64,000 nucleotides of DNA, from NCBI GenBank assembly GCA_902786365.1, contig CADACD010000006.1, positions 1 to 64,000 on the forward strand, given 5' to 3'. Origin of the DNA: an uncultured Lachnospiraceae bacterium (GTDB lineage Bacteria > Bacillota > Clostridia > Lachnospirales > Lachnospiraceae). This document shows positions 31,562-40,616 of this stretch, piece after piece. Both the position numbers and the translations under genes were made by a program. Positions within the stretch are counted from its first letter, which is position 1; every line of letters starts with the position of its first letter. The notes beneath the pieces were generated by a model that saw only the letters and a program-made list of their open reading frames with translations, was not told where the DNA came from and made no database searches.

Positions 31562-32902
31562 ATGGGAAAATATTTTGGAACGGATGGTTTCCGTGGTGAA
31601 GCAAATGAGACACTTACAGTTGAACATGCATTTAAGGTTGGAAGATTTCTTGGATGGTATTATTCAAAAGAGCATAAAGCCAGAGTAGTAATAGGAAAAG
31701 ATACGAGAAGAAGCAGTTATATGTTTGAATATGCTCTTGTAGCAGGACTGACAGCTTCAGGGGCTGATGTATACCTTCTGCATGTGACGACGACACCAAG
31801 TGTTTCTTATGTGGTAAGAACTGATGGCTTTGACTTGGGAATTATGATATCAGCAAGCCATAATCCGTATTATGATAATGGAATTAAGGTAATTAATGCA
31901 GAAGGAAAAAAATTGGAAGCGGATGTGGAAGAACAGGTTGAAAAATACATAGATGGAGAAATAGAAGATTTACCGCTTGCCAAGAAAGAAAATATTGGAA
32001 GAACTGTGGATTATGCACTTGGAAGAAACAGATATATAGGATATCTCATTTCTATTGCTACACGTTCATTTAAAGATAAAAAGATAGGTCTTGACTGTTC
32101 CAATGGAAGTGCCTCATCGATTGCAAAAAATGTATTTGATGCACTTGGTGCAAAGACATTTGTCATTGCAAATGAACCGGATGGACTCAACATCAATAAC
32201 AACTGTGGCTCAACACATATTGAGAATCTTTGTAATTTTGTAAGAGAGAATCAATTGGATGCTGGATTTGCATATGATGGTGACGCAGACAGATGTATAG
32301 CTGTAGATGAAAATGGTAATATTGTAGATGGAGATGCCATTCTTTATGTTTGTGGTGTATACATGAAAGAACACGGACAGTTAAGCAATAATACAATCGT
32401 TACAACTGTTATGTCTAATATAGGTCTTTATAAAGCATTAGATGAAAAAGGAATAGGATATGAGAAGACAGCAGTCGGTGATAAGTATGTATGTGAAAAC
32501 ATGATGGCAAACGGACATTGTCTTGGTGGAGAACAGTCAGGGCATATCATATTTAGTAAACATGCAATGACAGGAGACGGAATTCTTACATCATTAAAGG
32601 TTATGGAGGCAATGCTTGAAAGTAAGGCGACTCTTTCGGAATTGTATCGCGAACTTAAGATTTATCCACAGCTTCTTGTAAATGTGAAAGTGAAGGATAA
32701 AGATGCGGTAATGAATAATGAAAAGCTTTTAGAGACGGCAAAAAAAGTTGAAGAAGAACTATCAGGTGAAGGAAGGCTGCTTCTTCGTCCAAGTGGAACA
32801 GAGCCGCTTGTGAGAGTGATGGTGGAGGCAGGCACAGATGAATTATGTAAAAAATACGTGGATGAAGTGATAGATGTAATTAACGAAATCTGTAGGCAAT
32901 AA
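31562..32902 (+). CDS. glmM: Phosphoglucosamine mutase GlmM
   Basis: The product is 446 residues from ATG 31562 (MGKYFGTDGFRGEAN); ATG 31553 would add three residues and cannot be excluded. The catalytic serine lies in ISASHNPYYDNGIK (S99 from this start). The metal loop is DGDADR (239-244), the sugar loop is GGEQSGH, and the phosphate loop is RPSGTEPLVRVM near the C-terminus. It converts glucosamine-6-phosphate to glucosamine-1-phosphate for UDP-GlcNAc. AGGAGG (31532-31537) is separated from the start by GCGCGC...GCGC, able to form a short hairpin. It is the third member of the cdaA-cdaR-glmM block. Confidence 0.95.
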   Translation: MGKYFGTDGFRGEANETLTVEHAFKVGRFLGWYYSKEHKARVVIGKDTRRSSYMFEYALVAGLTASGADVYLLHVTTTPSVSYVVRTDGFDLGIMISASHNPYYDNGIKVINAEGKKLEADVEEQVEKYIDGEIEDLPLAKKENIGRTVDYALGRNRYIGYLISIATRSFKDKKIGLDCSNGSASSIAKNVFDALGAKTFVIANEPDGLNINNNCGSTHIENLCNFVRENQLDAGFAYDGDADRCIAVDENGNIVDGDAILYVCGVYMKEHGQLSNNTIVTTVMSNIGLYKALDEKGIGYEKTAVGDKYVCENMMANGHCLGGEQSGHIIFSKHAMTGDGILTSLKVMEAMLESKATLSELYRELKIYPQLLVNVKVKDKDAVMNNEKLLETAKKVEEELSGEGRLLLRPSGTEPLVRVMVEAGTDELCKKYVDEVIDVINEICRQ

Positions 32903-32948
32903 AATATTTGCTGTCAATAAGGTATATCTGAAATACTAAAGACTATGA

Positions 32949-34127
32949 GTGACAGGAAAAACTGTCAATATTATAAAATGCAAATTAAATGAAATTTGTG
33001 ACAATAAGAAAATGATAAATAAGATGGAATTTATGAATGATATGACTAATAATGATGATATAAAAGAGAATAAAAGTATCAAAACAGAAAAAGAAAATAT
33101 GGTCAAAACGGTAGACGTTGTTATACCGCTGTATCAACCCGGAAGAGAAATAACAGATATCATAGACAGGCTTATTAAACAGACATATCCTGTCGACCAT
33201 ATCATCATGATTAATACAGAATGTGGCGGATATGATGCATCAAAGATAGAGGCATATATCAGCAAAATAAAAATGAACAAACCGGTTGGGAGCAGCAATT
33301 GTACGAATGATAAATCAGATAATCGAATAAGTGGTGAGAATGGTTTTCAGTTGAGTGATGAGACTGATTATCAGACAGGCAATTCATCTGATAAGAAAAG
33401 TAATGTTACTGATATCATCATAAAAAATATTCAAAAAAAAGAGTTTAATCATGGACTTACAAGAAATCTTGGAATGCTGATGTCGGATGCAGACTATGTT
33501 GTCTTTATGACGCAGGATGCCATTCCTAAAAATGAAAATCTTATAAAAGAACTGATAAAGCCGTTTGAGGATGAAGATGTTTATGTGACATATGCAAGGC
33601 AGATGCCAAGAGAAAACTGTAAATATGTAGAAAAATATGTCAGACAGTTTAACTACCCTGACTATGACATAGTTAAAACGAAAGCTACTTTTGAAAAATA
33701 TGGGATAAAAAATATCTTCTGTTCAGATGTATGTGCAGCATATAGAAGAGTAGAACATATCAAACTTGGTGGTTTTAAGAAGACGGATTTTAATGAAGAT
33801 ATGATATATGCTTATGATGTCATTATGCAGGGGAAAAAGGTCTGTTATGTATCAAAGGCAAAAGTGATTCATTCGCATAATTATTCATATTTACAACAAT
33901 TTAATAGAAATATTCAGATAGGAAGGTCACAGAAAGAATTTGATTATATTTTCTCAAAACTAAAGTCGGAAAATGAAGGAATAAAGATGCTTTTGAATGG
34001 AATTAGGTATCTTGTAAAAAATAAGAAGTGGTACTATATACCGGATTTGATTATCAGTACCGGCTTTAAATTTGTGGGATATCAGATAGGAAAGCATGGC
34101 CGGGAAAGTAAAAAGCATATGAAATAA
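32949..34127 (+). CDS. Family 2 glycosyltransferase (rhamnosyltransferase-like)
   Basis: The frame holds 392 codons from GTG 32949; the true start is uncertain because no clear ribosome binding site is seen and the catalytic domain begins only at TVDVVIPLYQPGREI (about residue 54). A likely inserted Asn/Ser/Asp-rich segment lies near residues 112-150. After it, KKEFNHGLTRNLGMLMSDADYVVFMTQDAIP supplies the nucleotide-binding and DxD-like region, and GGFKKTDFNEDMIYAYDVIMQG the acceptor-side motif. The fold is GT-A, with no membrane helix. It probably adds a sugar to a cell-surface polymer. A terminator overlaps its stop codon. Confidence 0.8.
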   Translation: MTGKTVNIIKCKLNEICDNKKMINKMEFMNDMTNNDDIKENKSIKTEKENMVKTVDVVIPLYQPGREITDIIDRLIKQTYPVDHIIMINTECGGYDASKIEAYISKIKMNKPVGSSNCTNDKSDNRISGENGFQLSDETDYQTGNSSDKKSNVTDIIIKNIQKKEFNHGLTRNLGMLMSDADYVVFMTQDAIPKNENLIKELIKPFEDEDVYVTYARQMPRENCKYVEKYVRQFNYPDYDIVKTKATFEKYGIKNIFCSDVCAAYRRVEHIKLGGFKKTDFNEDMIYAYDVIMQGKKVCYVSKAKVIHSHNYSYLQQFNRNIQIGRSQKEFDYIFSKLKSENEGIKMLLNGIRYLVKNKKWYYIPDLIISTGFKFVGYQIGKHGRESKKHMK

Positions 34128-34139
34128 TATGCTTTTTTT
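34111..34139 (+). terminator. Terminator overlapping the glycosyltransferase stop
   Basis: AAAAGCATAT (34111-34120) pairs with ATATGCTTTT (34127-34136) around GAAATA and is followed by further Ts. Confidence 0.8.
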
Positions 34140-34148
34140 AAATTCTAC

Positions 34149-34177
34149 TTGTCATGTTTCCATCTTAGTGCTATAAT
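34149..34177 (+). promoter_or_regulatory. Promoter of leuA
   Basis: TTGTCA (34149-34154), a 17-base spacer and TATAAT (34172-34177). The leader to the start codon at 34288 is about 100 bases, with no terminator hairpin or leucine-rich leader peptide seen. Confidence 0.65.
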
Positions 34178-34287
34178 TTCGAAAGTCAGAAATGAAAAAT
34201 TAACAAATATTTAATATAAATTTATTAGTTTCTAATGAAACAGATTTAGTGAAATGCAAGTATATAAACAGAAAGGACTTATACAAA

Positions 34288-35964
34288 ATGTTGAACTATA
34301 AAAAATATAAAAGAGTCCCTGTTGTCAAAATGGAGAACAGGCAGTGGCCATCAAAGGAGATAGAAAAGGCGCCAGTGTGGTGCAGTGTTGATTTGCGTGA
34401 TGGCAATCAGGCATTGATTGAGCCAATGGTTGTTGAAGAAAAGATAGAGTTTTTTAACATGCTTGTGAAATTAGGATTTAAGGAGATAGAGATTGGATTT
34501 CCTTCTGCATCACAGATAGAATACGACTTTCTAAGGGAACTGGTTGACAGAAATCTGATTCCTGATGATGTGGTAGTACAGGTGCTTGTACAGTGCAGGG
34601 AACATCTGATACAGAGAACATTTGAGTCGTTGCAGGGAATTAAAAAAGCAATTGTTCATATATATAATTCCACCTCAACTTTACAGAGAAAAGTTGTTTT
34701 CGGAATGGAAAAGGAAGAAATAAAACGGATTGCCATAGAAGGCACAAGACTGGTCAAAAAATATGCGAAAGACTTTCCGGGAGAGATTATTCTTGAGTAT
34801 TCACCGGAGAGTTTTACAGGTACAGAACTTGATTATGCACTTGAGGTGTGTACTGCTGTTCAGGAAGAATGGCAGCCAACACCGGATAACAAAATTATAT
34901 TTAATCTTCCTGCCACTGTTGAGATGACGACACCAAATGTATATGCAGATCAGATTGAATGGATGAATAAACATTTTAAGGATAGAGAAAATATAATATT
35001 AAGTGTACATCCACATAATGATAGGGGAACAGGTATTGCAGCAACAGAGCTTGCACTGCTTGCCGGTGCTGACAGAGTTGAGGGAACTTTATTCGGAAAT
35101 GGTGAAAGGACAGGTAATGTGGATGTTCTTACATTGGCATATAATATGTTCTCTCAGGGAATTAATCCAAAACTTAACCTTGAACATATCAATGATATTA
35201 TAGAAGTTTATGAGAGATGCTGCAAGATGCCGGTAGGAATGAGACATCCATATGCAGGAAAACTTGTGTTTACTGCATTCTCAGGTTCACATCAGGATGC
35301 CATCAACAAAGGTATGAAGGCAATGCTTGAGAGAGATGACGGAATATGGGAAGTTCCATATCTTCCGATTGACCCAAGCGATGTAGGAAGAGAATACGAG
35401 CCGATTGTACGCATCAACAGCCAGTCAGGAAAAGGTGGTGTTGCCTTTGTTATGGACAGCTATTTTGGATATAAGCTGCCAAAAGGAATGCACAAGGAAT
35501 TTGCGGATGTGATACAGAAGATTGCAGAGGTGCAGGGAGAGGTTGCACCGGAGACAATTATGGAAGAATTCAGAAAAGAATATCTGACATTTAAGACGGA
35601 CAGAGAATATCCATATACATTTACTTCTTGCAAAATGGAAGATGTAGATGATGATCCATGTGGAGATACGAGAGCAGATATCTGTTTTAAATATAAAGGT
35701 GAAGAAAAGCATATCATTATGACTGGAAATGGTCCGGTTGACGCAGTAAAAAAGGCACTTCATGAAGTGACAGGTGTGAATTTTAAGATAAATGATTATT
35801 CTGAGCATGCTCTTGGTGAAGGATCGTGTGCGAAAGCAGCGGCCTATATATCTGTCACAAATACAGACACAGATAAGACGACTTATGGCGTAGGACAGAG
35901 TACCAATATTACAAGAGCTTCCATAAGAGCATTATTCAGTGCACTAAACAGACTAGAGAGATAG
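34288..35964 (+). CDS. leuA: 2-isopropylmalate synthase LeuA (long form)
   Basis: The product is 558 residues from ATG 34288 (GAAAGGAC ribosome binding site; the frame is open upstream but lacks one). VWCSVDLRDGNQALIEPM is the HMGL-like catalytic entry. The metal ligands lie in SVHPHNDRGTGIAATELALLAGADRVEGTLFGNGERTGN. The C-terminal LeuA allosteric domain, GNGPVDAVKKALHEV, then ALGEGSCAKAAAYISV, would bind leucine. It condenses acetyl-CoA with 2-oxoisovalerate, the first step of leucine synthesis. It stands alone between a glycosyltransferase and a sugar dehydrogenase, without other leu genes. Confidence 0.94.
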   Translation: MLNYKKYKRVPVVKMENRQWPSKEIEKAPVWCSVDLRDGNQALIEPMVVEEKIEFFNMLVKLGFKEIEIGFPSASQIEYDFLRELVDRNLIPDDVVVQVLVQCREHLIQRTFESLQGIKKAIVHIYNSTSTLQRKVVFGMEKEEIKRIAIEGTRLVKKYAKDFPGEIILEYSPESFTGTELDYALEVCTAVQEEWQPTPDNKIIFNLPATVEMTTPNVYADQIEWMNKHFKDRENIILSVHPHNDRGTGIAATELALLAGADRVEGTLFGNGERTGNVDVLTLAYNMFSQGINPKLNLEHINDIIEVYERCCKMPVGMRHPYAGKLVFTAFSGSHQDAINKGMKAMLERDDGIWEVPYLPIDPSDVGREYEPIVRINSQSGKGGVAFVMDSYFGYKLPKGMHKEFADVIQKIAEVQGEVAPETIMEEFRKEYLTFKTDREYPYTFTSCKMEDVDDDPCGDTRADICFKYKGEEKHIIMTGNGPVDAVKKALHEVTGVNFKINDYSEHALGEGSCAKAAAYISVTNTDTDKTTYGVGQSTNITRASIRALFSALNRLER

Positions 35965-36045
35965 TGGGAATCATTCTGGAAAAATTACTAAAAGGGAAAT
36001 AAAAATCATTAGGAAGACATAGCGAAAGAAAGGAAATAGATAAAA

Positions 36046-37212
36046 ATGAAAATTGCAGTTGCAGGTGTAGGATATGTAGGTCTATCAAATGCCATTTTAC
36101 TGTCACAAAATAATGAAGTTGTTGCACTTGATGTCATAGAAGAAAAAGCAGAGATGATTAATAATAAGATATCTCCTATTGTAGATAAAGAAATTACAGA
36201 GTATCTTACAACAAAGAAGTTAAATCTTTTGGCGACAACAGATGTGAATAAGGCATATGAAGGAGCAGAGTTTGTTATCATTTCAACACCGACAAATTAT
36301 GATCCGGAAAAAAATTATTTTGATACATCAAGCGTCGAAAATGTAATAGAGACAGTAATTAAAATAAACCCATCAGCAACAATGGTAATCAAATCGACTG
36401 TACCAGTAGGTTACACAGAAAAGATTAAGAAAAAATATAATATTGACAATATCATGTTTTCACCGGAGTTTTTGAGGGAAGGTTATGCATTATATGACAA
36501 TCTTTATCCATCTAGAATTATTGTTGGTGAAAAATCAGAAAGAGCAGAAAAGTTTGCAGATTTATTAAAGCAGGGAGCAGTAAAACAGGATATAACAGTA
36601 TTGTTTACAAACTCAACAGAGGCAGAATCAATCAAACTTTTTGCTAACACATATCTTGCCATGAGAGTTGCATTTTTCAATGAATTAGATACTTATGCAG
36701 AGATTAGGGGACTTGATGCAAAGCAGATTATTGACGGAATCGGTCTTGATCCTCGTATCGGAAACCATTATAACAATCCTTCTTTTGGATATGGTGGCTA
36801 TTGTCTTCCTAAAGATACAAAGCAGTTGCTTGCAAATTATAAAGATGTTCCGAATAATATTGTGCATGCAATTGTTGATGCAAATACAACAAGAAAAGAT
36901 CATATTGCGAATATGATACTTCAGAAAAAGCCGGAAGTAGTAGGTATTTACAGACTTACAATGAAGAATAATTCGGATAATTTCAGACAGTCATCAATTC
37001 AGGGGGTTATGAAACGAATCAAGGCAAAAGGGGTTGAGGTGGTTGTATATGAACCGGCATTGAAAGAGGATAATTTCTTCAGGTCAAAAGTTATCAGGGA
37101 TTTAGATGAGTTTAAGAAGATAAGTGATGTGATTGTGGCAAACAGATTTTCAGAAGAGCTTGTCGATGTAAAAGATAAAGTATATACCAGAGATATTTTT
37201 TCAAGAGATTGA
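36046..37212 (+). CDS. ugd: UDP-glucose 6-dehydrogenase family enzyme
   Basis: This 388-residue protein has a GAAAGGAAATAG ribosome binding site. The N-terminal Rossmann motif is [10 protein letters not shown], with [17 protein letters not shown] and [25 protein letters not shown] following. Catalytic C253 lies in GGYCLPKDT. The C-terminal UDP-binding domain ends in [10 protein letters not shown]. It oxidises UDP-glucose (or a related nucleotide sugar) to the uronic acid for polysaccharide synthesis. It is the start of the second half of the surface-polysaccharide locus; the substrate is inferred from family similarity. Confidence 0.92.
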   Translation: MKIAVAGVGYVGLSNAILLSQNNEVVALDVIEEKAEMINNKISPIVDKEITEYLTTKKLNLLATTDVNKAYEGAEFVIISTPTNYDPEKNYFDTSSVENVIETVIKINPSATMVIKSTVPVGYTEKIKKKYNIDNIMFSPEFLREGYALYDNLYPSRIIVGEKSERAEKFADLLKQGAVKQDITVLFTNSTEAESIKLFANTYLAMRVAFFNELDTYAEIRGLDAKQIIDGIGLDPRIGNHYNNPSFGYGGYCLPKDTKQLLANYKDVPNNIVHAIVDANTTRKDHIANMILQKKPEVVGIYRLTMKNNSDNFRQSSIQGVMKRIKAKGVEVVVYEPALKEDNFFRSKVIRDLDEFKKISDVIVANRFSEELVDVKDKVYTRDIFSRD

Positions 37213-37322
37213 TGATTAATTATTGAATTGATTGAAGCCTATACTATAGATAAAGCAGATACTGTTAAATAGAATAAAAATACTAAATACAGATTGATGT
37301 ATACCAGGAAGGAAGTACAGAA

Positions 37323-38279
37323 ATGAAACTAATCATTCAGATACCGTGTTATAATGAAGCAGAGACTTTAGAAATTGCACTTAATGATTTGCCTAAGCAT
37401 ATTGATGGAATTGATGAGATTGAATATCTTATCATTAATGACGGAAGCAAGGACAATACAGTTGAGGTTGCAAGAAAATGGGGCGTAAACTACGTAGTTA
37501 ACTTTAAAAGAAATAAAGGACTTGCACATGGATTTATGGCGGGAATAGATGCCTGCCTTAGAAATGGTGCAGATATCATTGTCAATACTGATGCAGACAA
37601 CCAGTATGTGGCAGATGATATAGAAAAACTTGTAAGACCGATTATAGAAGGAAAGACAGATATTGTCATAGGCGAGCGTCCTATTGATAAAACAGAACAT
37701 TTTTCTCTTATTAAGAAAAAACTGCAGCATTTTGGAAGCTGGGTGGTAAGAAAAGCATCTAATTCCGACATTCCCGATGCACCGAGTGGATTTAGGGCAT
37801 ATAGCAGGGAGGCGGCACTCCGTTTAAATGTAACTAATGAATATACTTATACATTAGAGACAATTGTTCAGGCAGGAAGAAATAAGATTGCACAGACTTC
37901 TGTGCCAATCAGAACCAATGGTGAACTAAGACCATCAAGACTATTTAATAGTATGATGGGATATGTGAAAAAATCAATGGTAACAATTCTTAGAGCGTAT
38001 ATTATGTATTCACCGCTCAAAACATTTTCAATTATAGCAACAATACCATTCCTGATTGGACTAGCAATAGACATAAGATACCTTATCTTTTTCTTTAACA
38101 GTGACGGAGCGGGGCATATGCAATCACTGATGCTTGGAAGTACATTGATGATGATGGGATTTATGACATTTGTTATTGGTTTATTATCAGATATTACAGC
38201 GAAAAACAGGAAATTACTTGAAGATATACAATATCATGTGAGAAAGATGGATTACGATGGTATAAAGGAGAAAGAATAA
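37323..38279 (+). CDS. Membrane-anchored family 2 glycosyltransferase (dolichol-phosphate-mannose-synthase-like)
   Basis: This 318-residue protein has a GGAAGGAAG ribosome binding site. PCYNEAETLEIALNDLPKHI, then LIINDGSKDNT and DADNQYVADDI (the DxD region) form the GT-A domain. SGFRAYSREAALRLNVTNEYTYTLE is typical of DPM1/GtrB-like enzymes. Two C-terminal membrane helices (FSIIATIPFLIGLAIDI and MLGSTLMMMGFMTFVIGLLS) anchor it. Such enzymes load a sugar onto a polyprenyl phosphate or extend a lipid-linked chain. The next gene begins one base after its stop. Confidence 0.88.
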   Translation: MKLIIQIPCYNEAETLEIALNDLPKHIDGIDEIEYLIINDGSKDNTVEVARKWGVNYVVNFKRNKGLAHGFMAGIDACLRNGADIIVNTDADNQYVADDIEKLVRPIIEGKTDIVIGERPIDKTEHFSLIKKKLQHFGSWVVRKASNSDIPDAPSGFRAYSREAALRLNVTNEYTYTLETIVQAGRNKIAQTSVPIRTNGELRPSRLFNSMMGYVKKSMVTILRAYIMYSPLKTFSIIATIPFLIGLAIDIRYLIFFFNSDGAGHMQSLMLGSTLMMMGFMTFVIGLLSDITAKNRKLLEDIQYHVRKMDYDGIKEKE

Positions 38280-38280
38280 T

Positions 38281-39336
38281 ATGATATTGCATATTTTTAA
38301 TAAGCAAGAAAAGTTTTCAGTATATTATATAAAGTTTTTAAAAGACAGTGGTTTTGACATGAACAAGCATGTTGTATTTCACTATGGAAAGAGCAGCGGA
38401 AAACTCCTTAAAGAGCATAAAAAAGTGTTGTTTTCAAGCTTTGTATCACCGATAAAGCATATTAAGTTGTATAGGATGATGAAAAGAGCTGATAAGATAA
38501 TTATACATTCATTGGCATCACCTGTTCTGTTATTGATGCTGATGTTTAATATGAAAGTAACGGAAAAGTTTTATTGGGTAATATGGGGAAAGGATTTATA
38601 TTTTACACAATGTATGAATATGAAAAATCCTCTTTTTAAATTGTATGAGATGATAAGAAAAAAAGCACTGAAGAATATCGAACATATTATTACTAATGTT
38701 GAGGCAGATTTTAATTTGGCTGTAGAATGGTATAAGATGGATGCAGAGCTGATATTGGCGAAAGGTATGTCTTATCCGTATAATTCAGATGTCGATGAAA
38801 AGGGCAAAATTGTTTTTAAGGAACACCTTAATACTGTATTACTTGGAAATTCAGCTAGTGTATCAAATCACCATTTGGAAGCCCTTGATATTCTAAAAGC
38901 AAATGACAACAAAAAGATGACTATCACATGTCCACTATCTTATGGTGGCAGTGAAAAGTATGTTGAAAAGGTTATTAAAAAAGGAAAAGAGCTTTTTGGA
39001 GATCGTTTTATTCCGGTGAAGAATTTTATGCCACTTGAGGACTATAATAAGATGATAAATAATCTTGATATTGCATTTTTCTACCATGACAGGCAGGAAG
39101 CATTTAGTAATACACTGACTTTGCTTGGAAGTGGTAAGAAAATATATATAAGACCATGTTCAACTTTATGGGATTATTTCCAGTCAAAGGGAATAAAAGT
39201 TCATAATAGTGAGGTGGAGGATAAAGAATTTTTTGTAAGTGATGATTACAGTATTCTGTTAGAAAATAAAAATAAAGTTACACAGATAAGAGACCCAAAA
39301 TTATCTAAAGAATGTTGGGAAGAAGTTTTTGAATAG
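38281..39336 (+). CDS. WecF-like 4-acetamido-4,6-dideoxygalactosyl/fucosyl transferase (GT56 type)
   Basis: This 351-residue protein starts at ATG 38281. MILHIFNKQEKFSVYYIKFL...HVVFHYG, then KADKIIIHSLASPVLL-like text and FYWVIWGKDLYFTQ correspond to the GT56 family (WecF; TDP-Fuc4NAc:lipid II transferase), as does the later MPLEDYNKMINNLDIAFFYHDRQEAFSNTL. WecF uses TDP-4-acetamido-4,6-dideoxygalactose in enterobacterial common antigen. The presence of a WecE-like gene 2.3 kb downstream supports a related sugar here. The donor and acceptor in this organism are inferred. Confidence 0.75.
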   Translation: MILHIFNKQEKFSVYYIKFLKDSGFDMNKHVVFHYGKSSGKLLKEHKKVLFSSFVSPIKHIKLYRMMKRADKIIIHSLASPVLLLMLMFNMKVTEKFYWVIWGKDLYFTQCMNMKNPLFKLYEMIRKKALKNIEHIITNVEADFNLAVEWYKMDAELILAKGMSYPYNSDVDEKGKIVFKEHLNTVLLGNSASVSNHHLEALDILKANDNKKMTITCPLSYGGSEKYVEKVIKKGKELFGDRFIPVKNFMPLEDYNKMINNLDIAFFYHDRQEAFSNTLTLLGSGKKIYIRPCSTLWDYFQSKGIKVHNSEVEDKEFFVSDDYSILLENKNKVTQIRDPKLSKECWEEVFE

Positions 39337-39338
39337 GA

Positions 39339-40616
39339 ATGACAATGAAAGTATTATCAAATTTTATTTTAAATAGTAAAAATATTTCTAAAAGTACGTT
39401 TATATGGAACATGGTTGCAGCGATGTCAAATTCTTTTCAAAGTATGATTTTGATGCTTATTATTACCAGAAGTGGAAATGTGACAGAGGCAAGTTATATT
39501 GCTATTGGATTTTCCATCGCAAATCTGATGATGACGATCGGAAAATTTGGCATGAGAAATTATCAGGTCACTGATATTAAGGAAAAGAATAGCTTTAGTG
39601 ATTATCTGTATTCAAGAAATATTACAGTTGCAGCTATGATTTTCTGCTCCATCATATATCTTGTATATAGTATATTTGCAAAGAATTATTCATCTGTTAA
39701 AGCGGTCGTTGTTACATTGATATGTGTTTATAAAATTGTAGAATCTTATGAGGATGTATTGCACAGCAGGTTGCAGCAGATAGGAAGACTAGATATAGCA
39801 TCAAAAATATGGGCCATAAGAAACTGTAGTTTTATCATACTATTCTTTGGGTTATATATAGTGACAGGTAATATAGTGGTAACGGTTGGAACAGATGTGG
39901 CAATTAGTTTTCTTCTTTTTATTATACTGAATGTAATACCTAAAGAGTATTATGAAAAAAGTGAGTTAAATGTAAAAAATGTATTTCTATTACTGAAAGG
40001 CTGTATTCCTATATTCGTGGCTGCTTTTTTACTTATGTATATTAGTAATGCACCGAAGTATATTATTGATTCAGCCATAACAGATGAAGAACAGACGATA
40101 TTCAATATATTATTTCTGACGATATATGTGGTCACACTGTTAAGTAATTTTGTATTTAATCCGGTGATAAATAAGCTGGCAGTCATGTGTGCTGGTAAGG
40201 AGAATAGGAAACTGATTAATAATATTAATAGATTACTTATTATGGTTATCGGGATTGTAGTGTTTGGAGTAGCATTTGCACAGATTATTGGTAGAAAAAT
40301 ACTTGGAATAATATATGATGTATCACTAGAGAAGTACAATGAAGAATTGGTTCTGATGTTGGTTTCAGGTGGTTTACTGGCAATTATTAACCTGCTGTAT
40401 ATGATTATCATCATGATTAGAAAGCAAAATATATTTTTGATAGTGTTTTCTGTTGCAAGTCTGATATTGTTTATTTTTGGAAAAAACATTCTAAAATCTT
40501 ATAATCTGAAAGGGTTGTGCTTTTTTTACGGAGGCATATTATCTGTCATGGTTTTCATTTTATATATTATAAGTGTTTATTATATCTATAAAGGAAAGGA
40601 GATTAGCAATGATTAA
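39339..40616 (+). CDS. Wzx-like polysaccharide flippase
   Basis: The frame holds 425 residues from ATG 39339; ATG 39345 is better spaced from the AGGA upstream. About 12 hydrophobic helices cover the whole length with no large soluble domain. Charged residues lie early (ITRSGNVTEASYIAIGFS), as in the MATE-like MOP superfamily. It would flip lipid-linked repeat units across the membrane. It follows the WecF-like gene after 2 bases, and its last 8 bases overlap the aminotransferase gene, indicating one transcript. Confidence 0.85.
   Translation: MTMKVLSNFILNSKNISKSTFIWNMVAAMSNSFQSMILMLIITRSGNVTEASYIAIGFSIANLMMTIGKFGMRNYQVTDIKEKNSFSDYLYSRNITVAAMIFCSIIYLVYSIFAKNYSSVKAVVVTLICVYKIVESYEDVLHSRLQQIGRLDIASKIWAIRNCSFIILFFGLYIVTGNIVVTVGTDVAISFLLFIILNVIPKEYYEKSELNVKNVFLLLKGCIPIFVAAFLLMYISNAPKYIIDSAITDEEQTIFNILFLTIYVVTLLSNFVFNPVINKLAVMCAGKENRKLINNINRLLIMVIGIVVFGVAFAQIIGRKILGIIYDVSLEKYNEELVLMLVSGGLLAIINLLYMIIIMIRKQNIFLIVFSVASLILFIFGKNILKSYNLKGLCFFYGGILSVMVFILYIISVYYIYKGKEISND

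Noticed and set aside
34178-34287. T-box or leucine leader attenuator before leuA
   Set aside because: The leader is only about 100 bases, with no terminator/antiterminator pair, no T-box-like conserved sequence and no leucine-rich peptide.
39950-40489. 179-codon minus-strand frame opposite the flippase gene
   Set aside because: It is the complement of a strongly supported membrane protein gene in a continuous plus-strand operon; no start signal.
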